A stretch of 64,000 bases of DNA from Brucepastera parasyntrophica (GTDB lineage Bacteria > Spirochaetota > Spirochaetia > Treponematales > Treponemataceae): NCBI RefSeq assembly GCF_022376835.1, contig NZ_CP084606.1:2102501-2166500 (forward strand), given 5' to 3'. The notes below the pieces were generated by a model, which was not told the DNA's origin, made no database searches, and saw only the letters and a list, made by a program, of their open reading frames with translations. The position numbers and the translations under genes are program-made. Shown here piece after piece: positions 29,888-38,606 of this stretch. Position 1 is the stretch's first letter. Each line of letters opens with the position of its first letter.

Positions 29888-32431
29888 ATGAATATGAAAA
29901 ATAAGGTAATCCGGATAGTTTTTTTTCTCCTGTCGTTCACGCTTTTCGGGCGGGAAGTGAAAATTTCCGTTGCAGACAAAGATCTGGATTTGCCCCTTGA
30001 AGGCGCAGTGATTCATTCCTGGGATGGAGAAATATATTTTTGTGATGATTTTGGTGAAGCGGTCATTACCGTCCCCGATGGCCGGCAGGTCACGCTGCAG
30101 GTGACCTATCCCGGTTATGAAACAGGAAGGTTCGCCGTTCCTCTTGCCGGGGAAGAATTTACCATACGTTTAAGTCTTGGCGGAATTATGGAAGGGAAAG
30201 AGCTTGTCATCGAAGCGCAAAAGCCCGGAGAAAGTGAAACGAGGCCCGGACGCAGTGTGGCGATTTCCGGAGAAACGCTGGAAAGAACCGCCAAAATAGG
30301 TTTTATCGAAGATGTAATGACATCGATAAAACTGCTCCCCGGAGTTGGCTATACCAGTATGTTTAACGCCATGCCTTCAATCAGGGGCGGCGATCCCGGC
30401 GACCTTATGGCGGTGTATGACGGTTTTTATATTGAAAATCCCTATTATTGGGGAGGGAGCCTTTCCATCTTCGATCCGAACATGATTTCAAGCGCCCAGC
30501 TCTCTCATGGTATTTTTTCCGTCCGTTACGGGCACAGCATTTCAGGCATACTTGAAGTTACTTCCAAGAAGGCCAACACCGAAATGACTGAACTGGAACT
30601 TGGTATTTCGACAAGCGCGGTAAACCTGAACGCGTCCATTCCGGTGAATAAAAAAGGCGGTTTTATGGTCATGGGCAGGGTGACCTTCTGGGACCCCTTT
30701 GTCTGGGCAGTACAGGGACTTGCAGATGTTACCGGCAATGAAACCCTTGCCCTTGTAAAAGCTGTTACCACGGCGCCGTACATCAGAAGCGCCGCGGTGA
30801 ATTTCAATTATCAATTTACCCCCGATCTTGAACTCAGAATTAACAGTTTTATCGGCACCGACGGCGTAGGCGCAGATTATGCCAACGAAAATGATAATTC
30901 CGAAGTTCAGAGCAAACTGCACATGCTTTTTGACTGGGACAATTTGCAGACCTTTTTAAATGCCGGCCTTACATACACGCCCCGGCCGGATATGGTTCTG
31001 CGGGCAACCGCCGGCGCCGGTTACAGCCGTTCTCTGCTTGACGGTCTTTTTGATTACGATTATGTCAGGATTTATAATCCTGACGGAACATTAAAGTACG
31101 AAATCCCCGGCGATTATCTTGATATGGACCTTAATCTGGTTGACCATGTTGTTAATGTGCAGGGACGCGTTGATTTTGACTGGGACCTGGGCAGGGGATT
31201 TCTTCTTGCCGCGGGCATACAGGAATTATACCGCAGCCAGTCAGCGGAACAGGACGGACTCTTTTTTATTGAGCGGCGAATTACCGGCGGTACCGGAATT
31301 CCCGGGGTTGACTACATGCAGTATCCCCTGCAGATGGAGATTACCGCGGGCAATAGCATGCTCACTTCCTCGGCCTATGGCCTTGTCGAATACACAAGTC
31401 CGGCCCGGCGTTTTGGCGCCGAGCTTGGTCTGCGCCTGGACCATCTGTACTTTGCGGGAGACGGCTTTGATATTCAGACTAAGCCGGTACTGAATCCCAG
31501 GCTGAACCTTGATTTTAATGTTTTCAAGAATAAGGGCATAATTCAGTCCCTGGACATTACCGCCGGGTCCGGACTTTTTTCATCGGTGAATGACGCAGTT
31601 TCCTCAATTGAAATTAACAGCGGGGTGGATGATTTTACGCTTACACCCAACCGTTCGTGGACAAGCATCATCGGAGCAAAGATTGATTTCGCGGGCGGCT
31701 GGAGTTTTAATATTGAGGGCTATTATAAATATGTTTTTGACCGGGCATATCAGTATACATATACAACCGACACCGTTAATTCAGAGCTGGTGTACCGTTT
31801 TGACGGTGACGGCATTGTATGGGGATTTGACGCGATGCTCCAGAAATTCGACAGCCGATATTTTGACGGCTGGGTTTCCTATACCTTTACCTGGGCGAAG
31901 TACCATGAAAGTGAACGGCCCGGCGGGACGCTTTCATCTTCCGGCACAACACAGCTTGTTGATTCCGGCTGGTATTATCCGAGCTTTCACCGTTTTCACA
32001 ATATCAATCTGGTGCTGAATATCAAACCGCTGCGTAATTTCAATATCTATACACGCCTCGGTTTGGCTTCAGGACGGCCTTTAAACAAAACGGGGGAAAT
32101 TTATTCCTATCAGGTTCAGCTGGTCGATAAAGACGGAAATCCGGGGACGGTTATTACCAAATACCGCCGCGATTCATCATACGACGACAATAACCGTACC
32201 ACCTGGTCAATCCCGCTCGATGTCAAACTATCCTGGTATCTGTTTAATCCGAAGAACAAGGTACAGACTGAAATCTATCTTGCCGCGGAAAATCTGCTTT
32301 CGCTGGTGTATCGCCCCCAGGGGAACACCACGTTCAATCAGTATACCGGTACCGAAGATACGGGCAGCCAGAGCGCGAGTTATGAATTGCCGATCCCGAT
32401 GATATCTTTCGGATTCAAATGGAGTTATTGA
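29888..32431 (+). CDS. TonB-dependent outer-membrane receptor
   Basis: 847 residues. Signal peptide, then a carboxypeptidase-regulatory-like beta domain (about residues 20-100), a linker with a possible TonB box (GKELVIEAQ), the plug domain (FIEDVMTSIKLLPGVGYTSM; PSIRGGDPGDLMAVYDGFY; HGIFSVRYGHSISGILEV) and a long barrel ending in FGFKWSY. It takes up a bulky ligand across the outer membrane using energy from TonB-ExbBD. The ligand is unknown. The complete energising complex is encoded directly downstream, so this receptor has a dedicated system. Confidence 0.92.
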   Translation: MNMKNKVIRIVFFLLSFTLFGREVKISVADKDLDLPLEGAVIHSWDGEIYFCDDFGEAVITVPDGRQVTLQVTYPGYETGRFAVPLAGEEFTIRLSLGGIMEGKELVIEAQKPGESETRPGRSVAISGETLERTAKIGFIEDVMTSIKLLPGVGYTSMFNAMPSIRGGDPGDLMAVYDGFYIENPYYWGGSLSIFDPNMISSAQLSHGIFSVRYGHSISGILEVTSKKANTEMTELELGISTSAVNLNASIPVNKKGGFMVMGRVTFWDPFVWAVQGLADVTGNETLALVKAVTTAPYIRSAAVNFNYQFTPDLELRINSFIGTDGVGADYANENDNSEVQSKLHMLFDWDNLQTFLNAGLTYTPRPDMVLRATAGAGYSRSLLDGLFDYDYVRIYNPDGTLKYEIPGDYLDMDLNLVDHVVNVQGRVDFDWDLGRGFLLAAGIQELYRSQSAEQDGLFFIERRITGGTGIPGVDYMQYPLQMEITAGNSMLTSSAYGLVEYTSPARRFGAELGLRLDHLYFAGDGFDIQTKPVLNPRLNLDFNVFKNKGIIQSLDITAGSGLFSSVNDAVSSIEINSGVDDFTLTPNRSWTSIIGAKIDFAGGWSFNIEGYYKYVFDRAYQYTYTTDTVNSELVYRFDGDGIVWGFDAMLQKFDSRYFDGWVSYTFTWAKYHESERPGGTLSSSGTTQLVDSGWYYPSFHRFHNINLVLNIKPLRNFNIYTRLGLASGRPLNKTGEIYSYQVQLVDKDGNPGTVITKYRRDSSYDDNNRTTWSIPLDVKLSWYLFNPKNKVQTEIYLAAENLLSLVYRPQGNTTFNQYTGTEDTGSQSASYELPIPMISFGFKWSY

Positions 32432-32436
32432 GTAAA

Positions 32437-33318
32437 ATGAAACAGAAGTATATGCGATGGAAACAGTTTCCGTTTTTTGTTTTGCTTATAAGCGGTGTTT
32501 TTATATCAGCCGGATGCTCGACCCTTGTCGAGAAGTCGGGTGAGGTTCTGGACGGATCGGCTTTTGACGAGAAAACGACGGCCATCTACCGTTCCGGAGA
32601 GAAAGGTTCCCGGTCCGACATGCGGATTATACGGGAGAAGGAGACGGACAGGGAATTGCTTGTCATGACATCGGAGGCCTTTCCCGGTCTTGAATTGTAC
32701 AGCACTGTTCCCGTTCCGGGATATTCGCTAGACGCCGCTGAAATTGAGTTCATCAGGGCGCGGATACTTTCCTCCCATGTGTATGGGTGGAATGAATTTT
32801 CGCTGGACCTTTTCGGGACAGCCCACTGTATCCTCAGGGGATATTACGCTTCGCTGGAAATAGACGCGCCTCCGGAACGCATACAGGTCAGCGAAGGCAT
32901 GATCAGATTGAAAAGCCGCCGCTTAACCGGCGGCGAGGCCCTTACTTCACTGAGGAACCGCAGGGAACGTATCCTTGCCCTTGCGGAATGGATGGAAGAC
33001 AGCGAATGGGGAGGCAGTACTTTTTCTTCGCAAAAAGAGTTTGAGAATTACTGGAAGCCTATCCTGTTTCCTGAACTGGTAAAGAAAAAAGAACGGCCTC
33101 AGGTATACAGTACAGAAAATGCGCAATGGATACGGACGGACAGTATCAGATGGAATAAAACATACACGGAATTCCTTTTTCCCGAAGAGTTGTGGGAACT
33201 GCGTAATTCAGGAGCCTTGCTCAGGGATTGGGAAGAAGCGGTAACATGGATATTTTATGAATGTCATTGGGATTCAATAATTGCGTCCCTTAATGGCATC
33301 AGATTAACATTGAGGTAG
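32437..33318 (+). CDS. Lipoprotein of the TonB operon
   Basis: About 293 residues. Signal peptide with lipobox-like VFISAGCSTL. The rest is mixed alpha/beta, charged, with many Arg and Glu (EKETDRELLVMTSEAF; LTSLRNRRERILALAEWMED). I do not recognise the family. It lies between the receptor and exbB with 5-7 base gaps, so it is co-transcribed and may assist the receptor, for example as a surface or periplasmic ligand-binding protein. The ATG at 32437 follows ggag at the receptor's 3' end; starts a few codons away are possible. Confidence 0.75.
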   Translation: MKQKYMRWKQFPFFVLLISGVFISAGCSTLVEKSGEVLDGSAFDEKTTAIYRSGEKGSRSDMRIIREKETDRELLVMTSEAFPGLELYSTVPVPGYSLDAAEIEFIRARILSSHVYGWNEFSLDLFGTAHCILRGYYASLEIDAPPERIQVSEGMIRLKSRRLTGGEALTSLRNRRERILALAEWMEDSEWGGSTFSSQKEFENYWKPILFPELVKKKERPQVYSTENAQWIRTDSIRWNKTYTEFLFPEELWELRNSGALLRDWEEAVTWIFYECHWDSIIASLNGIRLTLR

Positions 33319-33325
33319 TTTAGTT

Positions 33326-34036
33326 ATGGAAGGAACATCATCATTCGCGCTTTTGGAACTCTTTCAGCTGGGCGGCATCTTCATGTGGCCTCTTCTGGCC
33401 TTTTCGGTCGCCACTGTGGCAATTGCCCTGGAACGGATAATCTATCTGGGAAGACACAATCTCAGGATTGATGATCTGAAGCTGGAAACCGAAAAATACA
33501 TACGGTCAGGCAGATTCGCAGAGGCTGGGGAATTTCTTGAAAAACAGACTGACAAACGGATGGGCGCGAGGGTCCTTTTCGCGCTTGTTTCCAATGCGGA
33601 TCTTCCCGAATACGAGCTGGCCGAAAAAGCCGCCGAGGCCGAGGCCGGGGAATGTATCGCTTCTCTGGAAAATGGTTTTAATTATCTTACTGCCCTTGGT
33701 TCACTGTCTCCTCTTACAGGTTTTCTCGGAACCGTCTCGGGGATGATAGGAGCCTTCCGTTCCATTGCCGAGGCCGAGGATGTAAGCGCTCAGATCGTTG
33801 CAAACGGTATTTATGAAGCCCTTATTACCACCGTTTTCGGCCTCTGCATTGCTATTGTTGCCATGATAGCCCATTCTCTTTTTTCCGGCGCAGTGGACAA
33901 GTTCGCCGGAAATATTGAAAAGGCCTGTTCCGATCTTATTATTGATATCGCTAAATTCCGTCACTACGGCAAAACAGAAGAATCTCCGGCGCCGCAGAGT
34001 GAACCGGTTCCGGTAGATGAGCAAAATGAAAATTAA
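33326..34036 (+). CDS. exbB: MotA/TolQ/ExbB proton channel protein
   Basis: 236 residues. Three membrane helices: one near the N-terminus (FMWPLLAFSVATVAIALE) and a pair at residues about 115-190 (LGSLSPLTGFLGTVSGMIGAF; ANGIYEALITTVFGLCIAIV). These match the ExbB channel core. It conducts protons with ExbD to energise TonB. It overlaps the start of the first exbD by 20 bases. Confidence 0.93.
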   Translation: MEGTSSFALLELFQLGGIFMWPLLAFSVATVAIALERIIYLGRHNLRIDDLKLETEKYIRSGRFAEAGEFLEKQTDKRMGARVLFALVSNADLPEYELAEKAAEAEAGECIASLENGFNYLTALGSLSPLTGFLGTVSGMIGAFRSIAEAEDVSAQIVANGIYEALITTVFGLCIAIVAMIAHSLFSGAVDKFAGNIEKACSDLIIDIAKFRHYGKTEESPAPQSEPVPVDEQNEN

Positions 34037-34427
34037 ACGGCGTAAAAGATTAAGTTTCAGTGAGACCAGCGCCTCCAGTGATGTAGCGTTTCTGCTTATC
34101 ATTTATTTTCTGGTTATTGCAGGCTTTAATGTCAATTTCGGTTTTCTCTTAACGCTCCCGGCAAAGGATTCCACCAGGATGATTCTGAAAGACGATCTTA
34201 TGCGCTTTGACATGGATGAGTCGGGTTTTATCTCATATGAAGGCGGCCTGCTGAGCCTCGGTGATGCGGAAACAATAATCCGTTCCGCGGTGAACCGGCA
34301 TCCTAATCTGGCAGTTGTCCTGTCCATTGATTCGGAAGCCCCGTGGCAGGAGGTGGTTTCCTTTGTGGAACTGGCGCAAAAACTGGAGGTTGATTCATTT
34401 TCCTTTAATATGAAGGGCAGTATATGA
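34017..34427 (+). CDS. ExbD/TolR protein, first copy
   Basis: 136 residues with one N-terminal membrane helix carrying the conserved Asp (SSDVAFLLIIYFLVIAGF) and a periplasmic domain. The helix begins after a Lys/Arg-rich cytoplasmic start. It forms the stator-like proton path with ExbB. It ends with an ATGA overlap into the second exbD. Confidence 0.9.
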   Translation: MSKMKIKRRKRLSFSETSASSDVAFLLIIYFLVIAGFNVNFGFLLTLPAKDSTRMILKDDLMRFDMDESGFISYEGGLLSLGDAETIIRSAVNRHPNLAVVLSIDSEAPWQEVVSFVELAQKLEVDSFSFNMKGSI

Positions 34428-34816
34428 AAATAAAGAAACGAAGATCGGATTTTCTTATTCCGACAAACTCGATGTCCGATGTAGCATTTCTGCTTCTTAT
34501 TTTTATCATGCTGGTTTCGCTGATCAATTACAGAAGAGAAGTAAAGATTGAATATCCTGAAGCGGAACTGGCAAAGAAAACAAGCGCCGAGAAAAACCTT
34601 GAAATCTGGATAGACCGTGGAGGCAATCTTTACCTGAACGGAATTGCAAGCAATCTGGATGCCATTGAGGCCGGGATAATAACCGCGTACCAGGAAGCGC
34701 CGGATACCCGGGTTCATGTTATCGCTGACCGGGGAACACCCTTCCGGAATGTAAACAAGGTGCTTGATATTCTGCAGATTCTTCAGTACCGGGTCGTAAG
34801 TTTTGTTGTTAAATAA
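34424..34816 (+). CDS. ExbD/TolR protein, second copy
   Basis: 130 residues. Membrane helix SDVAFLLLIFIMLVSLI with the conserved Asp; periplasmic domain with IDRGGNLYLNGI and VHVIADRGTPFRNVNKVL, the usual ExbD pattern. Two unequal ExbD proteins suggest a mixed ExbD pair in the complex, as in some Bacteroidetes and Leptospira systems. Confidence 0.93.
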   Translation: MKIKKRRSDFLIPTNSMSDVAFLLLIFIMLVSLINYRREVKIEYPEAELAKKTSAEKNLEIWIDRGGNLYLNGIASNLDAIEAGIITAYQEAPDTRVHVIADRGTPFRNVNKVLDILQILQYRVVSFVVK

Positions 34817-34851
34817 GGCCGGCTTCAGGGTAAAAAAAGAGAGTATGTCAT

Positions 34852-35469
34852 ATGATTGAAAAAGAAAAAAATAATATTACCAGGCTTGTCTCTTTTATCA
34901 TAGTTGCGGCGCTGCATTTGATAGTCATTTTTTCCCTTGTTTTTACCATTAATCAGGAACCCGCCCGGGAAACGGAAATAGCCGGTGTAATGAAAATGGT
35001 CGATATCCGCGAAGCCCCGCCTCCGCCGCCCCTCCGGGAAACGCCGCCTCCGGAAACCCTTTCCAATACCGTTGAAGCGGTGGCTTCAACTATGATCGCC
35101 ACTGAAGAACCGCCTCCGGAAACAGTTACATCATCCGTCCCTCATGTCCTTCACGAGGTTGTTGATTTCCTTCCAATGAGCAAAATATCGGTGCTTCCGG
35201 TTTTCCCTGAGGATGAAATAAGGAGGGCCACTGTATATCCGCCCATTGCCCTCCGTTCCGGTATAGAAGGAACAGTATATCTTGAGCTTTTTGTTGACCG
35301 TGACGGCAATATCCGCGATATCAAAATACTCAAGGAAACCCCTGAAAACCGGGGTTTCGGCGAGGCCGCGGTAAACGCTTTCAGGGGAGTGAAGGGGAAG
35401 CCCGCGGAATCAAACGGCCAGCCCGTGGCCGTCCGCTACCGCTATCCTGTCAGATTCAAGATCAGCTGA
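34852..35469 (+). CDS. tonB: TonB energy-transducing protein
   Basis: 205 residues. N-terminal membrane anchor (LVSFIIVAALHLIVIFSLVF), proline-rich spacer (EAPPPPPLRETPPPETL) and the C-terminal TonB domain (VYPPIALRSGIEGTVYLELF, DRDGNIRDIKIL, VRYRYPVRFKI). It links the ExbB-ExbD motor to the receptor encoded upstream. It is the last gene of the operon; a hairpin follows. Confidence 0.93.
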   Translation: MIEKEKNNITRLVSFIIVAALHLIVIFSLVFTINQEPARETEIAGVMKMVDIREAPPPPPLRETPPPETLSNTVEAVASTMIATEEPPPETVTSSVPHVLHEVVDFLPMSKISVLPVFPEDEIRRATVYPPIALRSGIEGTVYLELFVDRDGNIRDIKILKETPENRGFGEAAVNAFRGVKGKPAESNGQPVAVRYRYPVRFKIS

Positions 35470-35472
35470 AAG

Positions 35473-35503
35473 GAGAGTTTTGCTTGTTCTTCAGCAAACT
35501 CTC
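35473..35503. terminator. Hairpin between tonB and the convergent gene
   Basis: Arms GAGAGTTT (35473-35480) and AAACTCTC (35496-35503), extended by GCT/AGC with one bulge. There is no T-run, so termination is uncertain. Confidence 0.45.
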
Positions 35504-35522
35504 AATCGTACTATAAACCTGC

Positions 35523-36038
35523 TTATTCTTTTTCCGGTTCCATAACATGGCAAATAACAGCATTAGAATCTAAACTTACTGGTATTTTATTTAACAACTC
35601 CGACCCATTTAATTTATACAGATCAATCTGTCCTTCTTTTTTGGAACCAAATAAAAACATTGTCTCTACCCAAATTTTATTGCCATCTATCCGGTGAATG
35701 ACTATATCATAATCCGTACCCTCACGGTCAAAGAAAACAGTTATCCGGATGATATTCCCGGTTTGTTCTATTTTACGGATTTCAAACCGTCCCATCCCTC
35801 CAATTTCAACATAAGGTATGGGAGCAATTAAATCAAATATAACAGAACTATTATTTCCTACTTGGGCTTTTCCCCAAGAGAATTCTCGTTCAATGGTCTT
35901 AACTTCTGGATAAATATCCCATACTCCAATTAGAAAAGAATAGTCAGATGTTATTTCTTTAACTTCTTTCTTTCCGGAAGCGCTGATGCCGTTTACCGCA
36001 AAAATTAACATGCAGCAAAGTATACATAGCTTTTTCAT
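35523..36038 (-). CDS. Small Sec-exported protein, second partner of the M23 effector
   Basis: About 171 residues from the ATG at 36038. Signal peptide MKKLCILCCMLIFAVNGISA followed by SGKKE. The mature part is a single compact beta-rich domain (FLIGVWDIYPEV; IPYVEIGGMGRFEI; DYDIVIHRIDGNKIWVETM), lipocalin-like in strand pattern. No family is recognised. It follows the other small exported gene by 17 bases and the effector beyond that. A periplasmic immunity protein or an effector-handling factor is possible from position only. Confidence 0.75.
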   Translation of the reverse strand: MKKLCILCCMLIFAVNGISASGKKEVKEITSDYSFLIGVWDIYPEVKTIEREFSWGKAQVGNNSSVIFDLIAPIPYVEIGGMGRFEIRKIEQTGNIIRITVFFDREGTDYDIVIHRIDGNKIWVETMFLFGSKKEGQIDLYKLNGSELLNKIPVSLDSNAVICHVMEPEKE

Positions 36039-36055
36039 GGCGGCACCCCCTTGTT

Positions 36056-36664
36056 TTATACTCCGGAATCTGCAAAAAGACCGATCTGGAAACATTTCTT
36101 TGAATCATAATCACAATAAAAATGTATGGCAAATGTGTACTCATTTTTGAATGGTTCGCTGCCGATCAGTTTCTCGTTCTGAGTTGCATAGGCCACATGA
36201 AATACATCCCCTTCCGCTCTTTTTCGCACCGACGTCATATATGTCATTCTTCCGTAACAGGCTAAAATATCCTCAACGGTACATTCTCCCGGAGATAACT
36301 TATCCAGGGAAACATAATAGGCAGATCTGGTAAGCGTGATGTCAAATATTTGAGGGAACCCTTTTCGATATGAAAAAGTAATACCGCTGTTATAGCTTAT
36401 TTTTACAGGGTTATATTTATCCTTGTTTTCGGGAAAGGTGTTATAATATTCTATTGTATCAGGTTCCCCCAACTGTGCGACAACCTCATCCGCTGTCATC
36501 CACAGGCGGAACTCATGCCCTTCGCCGTCATAAACAGTTAGCTGGTCAATAAATGGAAATCGCATGCTGCTTCCAGACCGCCGCTGAACAGGTTCGATTG
36601 CGGCGATTCTGCCGAGACATACCGCAAGAAGTACAAGAAAAACAATCTTTTTTTTGATATTCAA
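36056..36664 (-). CDS. Small Sec-exported protein, first partner of the M23 effector
   Basis: About 202 residues from a TTG at 36664, just after the effector stop (36666-36668). The ribosome site ggagg lies in the last codons of the effector and is spaced correctly for this TTG; a longer frame inside the effector has no such site. Signal peptide: IKKKIVFLVLLAVCLGRIAA. The mature protein has LTVYDGEGHEFRLWMTADEV and AIHFYCDYDSKKCFQIGLFA. No known family is recognised. Tight coupling to the effector suggests a direct functional link such as immunity. Confidence 0.75.
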   Translation of the reverse strand: MNIKKKIVFLVLLAVCLGRIAAIEPVQRRSGSSMRFPFIDQLTVYDGEGHEFRLWMTADEVVAQLGEPDTIEYYNTFPENKDKYNPVKISYNSGITFSYRKGFPQIFDITLTRSAYYVSLDKLSPGECTVEDILACYGRMTYMTSVRKRAEGDVFHVAYATQNEKLIGSEPFKNEYTFAIHFYCDYDSKKCFQIGLFADSGV

Positions 36665-36665
36665 A

Positions 36666-37598
36666 TTATAGTCCTCCGAATAATAATGAGGTCGGATCAT
36701 CAATTCCCTGATCATTAAAGCTCCCGTTACCATTCGCGTCATATGAAAAATGCAGATGCGGTCCTGTGCTATAGCCTGTACTGCCAACGGTAGCTATCTG
36801 TTGTCCGGCAAGAACGGCGGAGCCTGCCTCCGCTGATACGGTATCACAATGAGCATAGCGGGTGCTTGTTCCGTTTGCGTGCTGGACCACAACGTAATTT
36901 CCGAGGGCTTCACTATATCCAACATCCGTAACCACTCCATCGCCTACAGTATTAATACGGGTCCCCTGATCTGCGGCCAAATCCATACCATTGTGGTAGT
37001 TGCTATAATTGATACCTGCGTCTGGAATTGCGTCACGGTTGCCATAATCACTGCTCATGATATGGCTGTCGTCATATCCCAACCCAAGGGGCCAGGCAAT
37101 ACCATTTATGACTACCGCATATTCAGTGACTACCGGGGTATTGTCCGCTTCTCCGGCCGCATCGCCACCCTGTACAGTTCCGTCGCCGGTGCCCCCCTGC
37201 GTCAGTCCATCAGATGTCTCACCGTTTCCTCCCTGGTCTATCCAACCGGTCTGTGGATCATAGCCCGCAGGCACACCATAGCCGCTCTGGTTCCCGGCAG
37301 CTCCCGGATATACGTAGTCCTCAAGCCCGCCCGTCAGCGGGCAATACCCTGCAGGCGCGGAACTTGCGGTCGTCACCACCGGAGTGCTGCTTTTTGATCC
37401 TCCTCCGCTTGAGCCGCTGTACCCGCTTGATGATACAGTCACTGTTCCTCCGCCGATATTCGAGCTTGACGAATATTTTCCTCCGCCGGAACTCGATGAA
37501 TATCCGCCATTTACCGCAAGCAGATCTTCCAGCTCAAGTTCTCCGTAGTGTTCGATAAACGATTCCATTTCCACAATTTTTTTAAGCAGCATTTTCAT
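36666..37598 (-). CDS. GG-leader effector with C-terminal M23 (LytM-type) peptidase
   Basis: 310 residues. Residues 1-32 form a double-glycine leader (ELEDLLAVNGG) like those of bacteriocins exported by peptidase-containing ABC transporters; there is no Sec signal. Next is a Ser/Gly-rich region (about 33-75), a shared block YCPLTGGLEDYVYPGA, a flexible Gly-rich linker to about 155, and an M23 metallopeptidase domain to the end with zinc ligands in NYHNGMDLA and TGPHLHFSY plus RYAHCDT. M23 enzymes cut peptidoglycan cross-bridges. The first 125 residues and the whole upstream region are shared with the gene at 45799. No exporter gene is in the window. Confidence 0.9.
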   Translation of the reverse strand: MKMLLKKIVEMESFIEHYGELELEDLLAVNGGYSSSSGGGKYSSSSNIGGGTVTVSSSGYSGSSGGGSKSSTPVVTTASSAPAGYCPLTGGLEDYVYPGAAGNQSGYGVPAGYDPQTGWIDQGGNGETSDGLTQGGTGDGTVQGGDAAGEADNTPVVTEYAVVINGIAWPLGLGYDDSHIMSSDYGNRDAIPDAGINYSNYHNGMDLAADQGTRINTVGDGVVTDVGYSEALGNYVVVQHANGTSTRYAHCDTVSAEAGSAVLAGQQIATVGSTGYSTGPHLHFSYDANGNGSFNDQGIDDPTSLLFGGL

Positions 37599-37708
37599 TA
37601 TTGGTCTTCCTTTTTTGGGTTATCCATACCCCCGAAACATACCTTCACCCTGAAGGCTTTTTCATCATGCATACCTGTTTGTGATACCAGTATATCAATG
37701 CGATACAT
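37598..37708 (-). CDS. Possible upstream ORF overlapping the effector start
   Basis: A 36-codon frame begins MYRIDILVSQTGMHDEKAF and ends in TAA that overlaps the effector ATG (TAATG), a layout that allows translational coupling. It has no strong ribosome site. The frame is also present in the other copy, but there the A-run is one base shorter and the frame runs past the effector start. It may be a real small protein or simply a structured leader. Confidence 0.3.
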   Translation of the reverse strand: MYRIDILVSQTGMHDEKAFRVKVCFGGMDNPKKEDQ

Positions 37709-37823
37709 TACGGATGATGTTCAGTGGAGTATGAACGTATAGAACACGGCCTGCGCGATGGCTGCCAGCGTGCCTTTTGATGTAAAACATATATATTTTA
37801 TTCAGCATTTTTATACTGGAGAA

Positions 37824-37853
37824 AGTATAAAAACTATCCTCAAAACCTGTCAA
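37824..37853 (-). promoter_or_regulatory. Promoter of the M23 effector
   Basis: On the minus strand TTGACA (37853-37848), 18 bases, TATACT (37829-37824). Identical boxes and spacing occur at the other effector. Confidence 0.8.
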
Positions 37854-38138
37854 GTGCGTTCATATAATCTTGAGGTATTTTTTTATCCGGCAAATTACGG
37901 TCAGGATATATACTGTCATGCGTAAAAAAATAAAACATCATGATTATTGAAATGAATATCGGAACGTTCCGCTCACCTGCATCGTCTTTTTTACCAGTAA
38001 CGAAAATACCCATAAAGCGGGTAAAAAAGTAGCAAAAATGTCACGCACCTGATACAGCTCAATTTTGTTTCTGATTAAAGATAATAACTAGTGTAGGGTT
38101 TTCTGTAACATGTATGGTTTATATCATCAGGAAGGGCG
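37854..38138. other. Intergenic region between effector promoter and tRNA-Leu
   Basis: AT-rich, with no gene, repeat or clear regulatory site visible to me. Confidence 0.6.
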
Positions 38139-38174
38139 AAAAAAAATAAGTCCCTGCAATGCAGGGACTTATTT
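38139..38174 (-). terminator. Terminator of tRNA-Leu
   Basis: Arms 38144-38157 and 38161-38174 pair perfectly over 14 bases with a 3-base loop, and on the minus strand end in a T-run. Confidence 0.9.
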
Positions 38175-38178
38175 GCAA

Positions 38179-38262
38179 TCCCCGGAAGAAGACTTGAACT
38201 TCCATGCCCTTGCGAGCACTAGTACCTGAAACTAGCGTGTCTACCAATTCCACCATCCGGGG
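38179..38262 (-). tRNA. tRNA-Leu (anticodon CAG)
   Basis: 84 bases without encoded CCA. The acceptor arms CCCCGGA and TCCGGGG pair; the D loop has AATTGGTAGACAC; the anticodon stem CTAGT/ACTAG holds loop TTCAGGT, so the anticodon is CAG; there is a class II variable arm (TGCTCGCAAGGGCA) and a T arm with GTTCAAGTC. It decodes CUG leucine codons. It has its own promoter and terminator. Confidence 0.95.
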
Positions 38263-38272
38263 GATAGAGGAA

Positions 38273-38302
38273 AGTGTACCTGAAACCGCTTGTACGTGTC
38301 AA
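38273..38302 (-). promoter_or_regulatory. Promoter of tRNA-Leu
   Basis: Minus strand TTGACA (38302-38297), 18 bases, TACACT (38278-38273), placing the start a few bases before the tRNA 5' end. Confidence 0.75.
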
Positions 38303-38380
38303 GAATATTTTATATTTCCGCCTTTGCAGGGATAAAAAAGCCTGCCGTTTCCAAAAAGGACGGATTTTTACTGCCGCGGA

Positions 38381-38602
38381 TCAGTTAGTGGGTTCGCTGA
38401 GCGATTCCGTTACGGGAAGACTTCCTGACTGGACCGATTCGGGAACAAGGGATGCCCGGTGTGCAAGCGCAATGGTAACAGCTGAAATAAAAGCAATAAA
38501 AATTACCAGAATAATAATAAATACAATTTTTTTTGCCGGTGAGGAAGACTTTTTCTTTCGCTTTGACGTTAATTCTATTTCGGTTGGCTGAGGATCTTTC
38601 AT
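38381..38602 (-). CDS. Small membrane protein
   Basis: About 73 residues from the ATG at 38602. A basic stretch (TSKRKKKSSSPAKK) precedes one membrane helix (IVFIIILVIFIAFISAVTIA). Start is 4 bases after the deoD stop with a ggggaa ribosome site, so it is likely co-transcribed with deoD. The function is unknown. Confidence 0.65.
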   Translation of the reverse strand: MKDPQPTEIELTSKRKKKSSSPAKKIVFIIILVIFIAFISAVTIALAHRASLVPESVQSGSLPVTESLSEPTN

Positions 38603-38606
38603 ACTT

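Larger units (their letters stand above)
37405..37853 (-). repeat. Inverted repeat, left copy (promoter, leader and effector N-terminus)
   Basis: About 450 bases nearly identical to 45545-45995 in opposite orientation. It begins at the -35 box, spans the promoter, a 225-base 5' leader and the first 60-65 codons of the effector. Outside these limits the two loci do not match at the DNA level, apart from the short protein block at residues 80-95. Confidence 0.9.

Noticed and set aside
35473-35503. Strong rho-independent terminator of the TonB operon
   Set aside because: The hairpin is real but has no T-run on either strand, so it is kept only as a low-confidence terminator.
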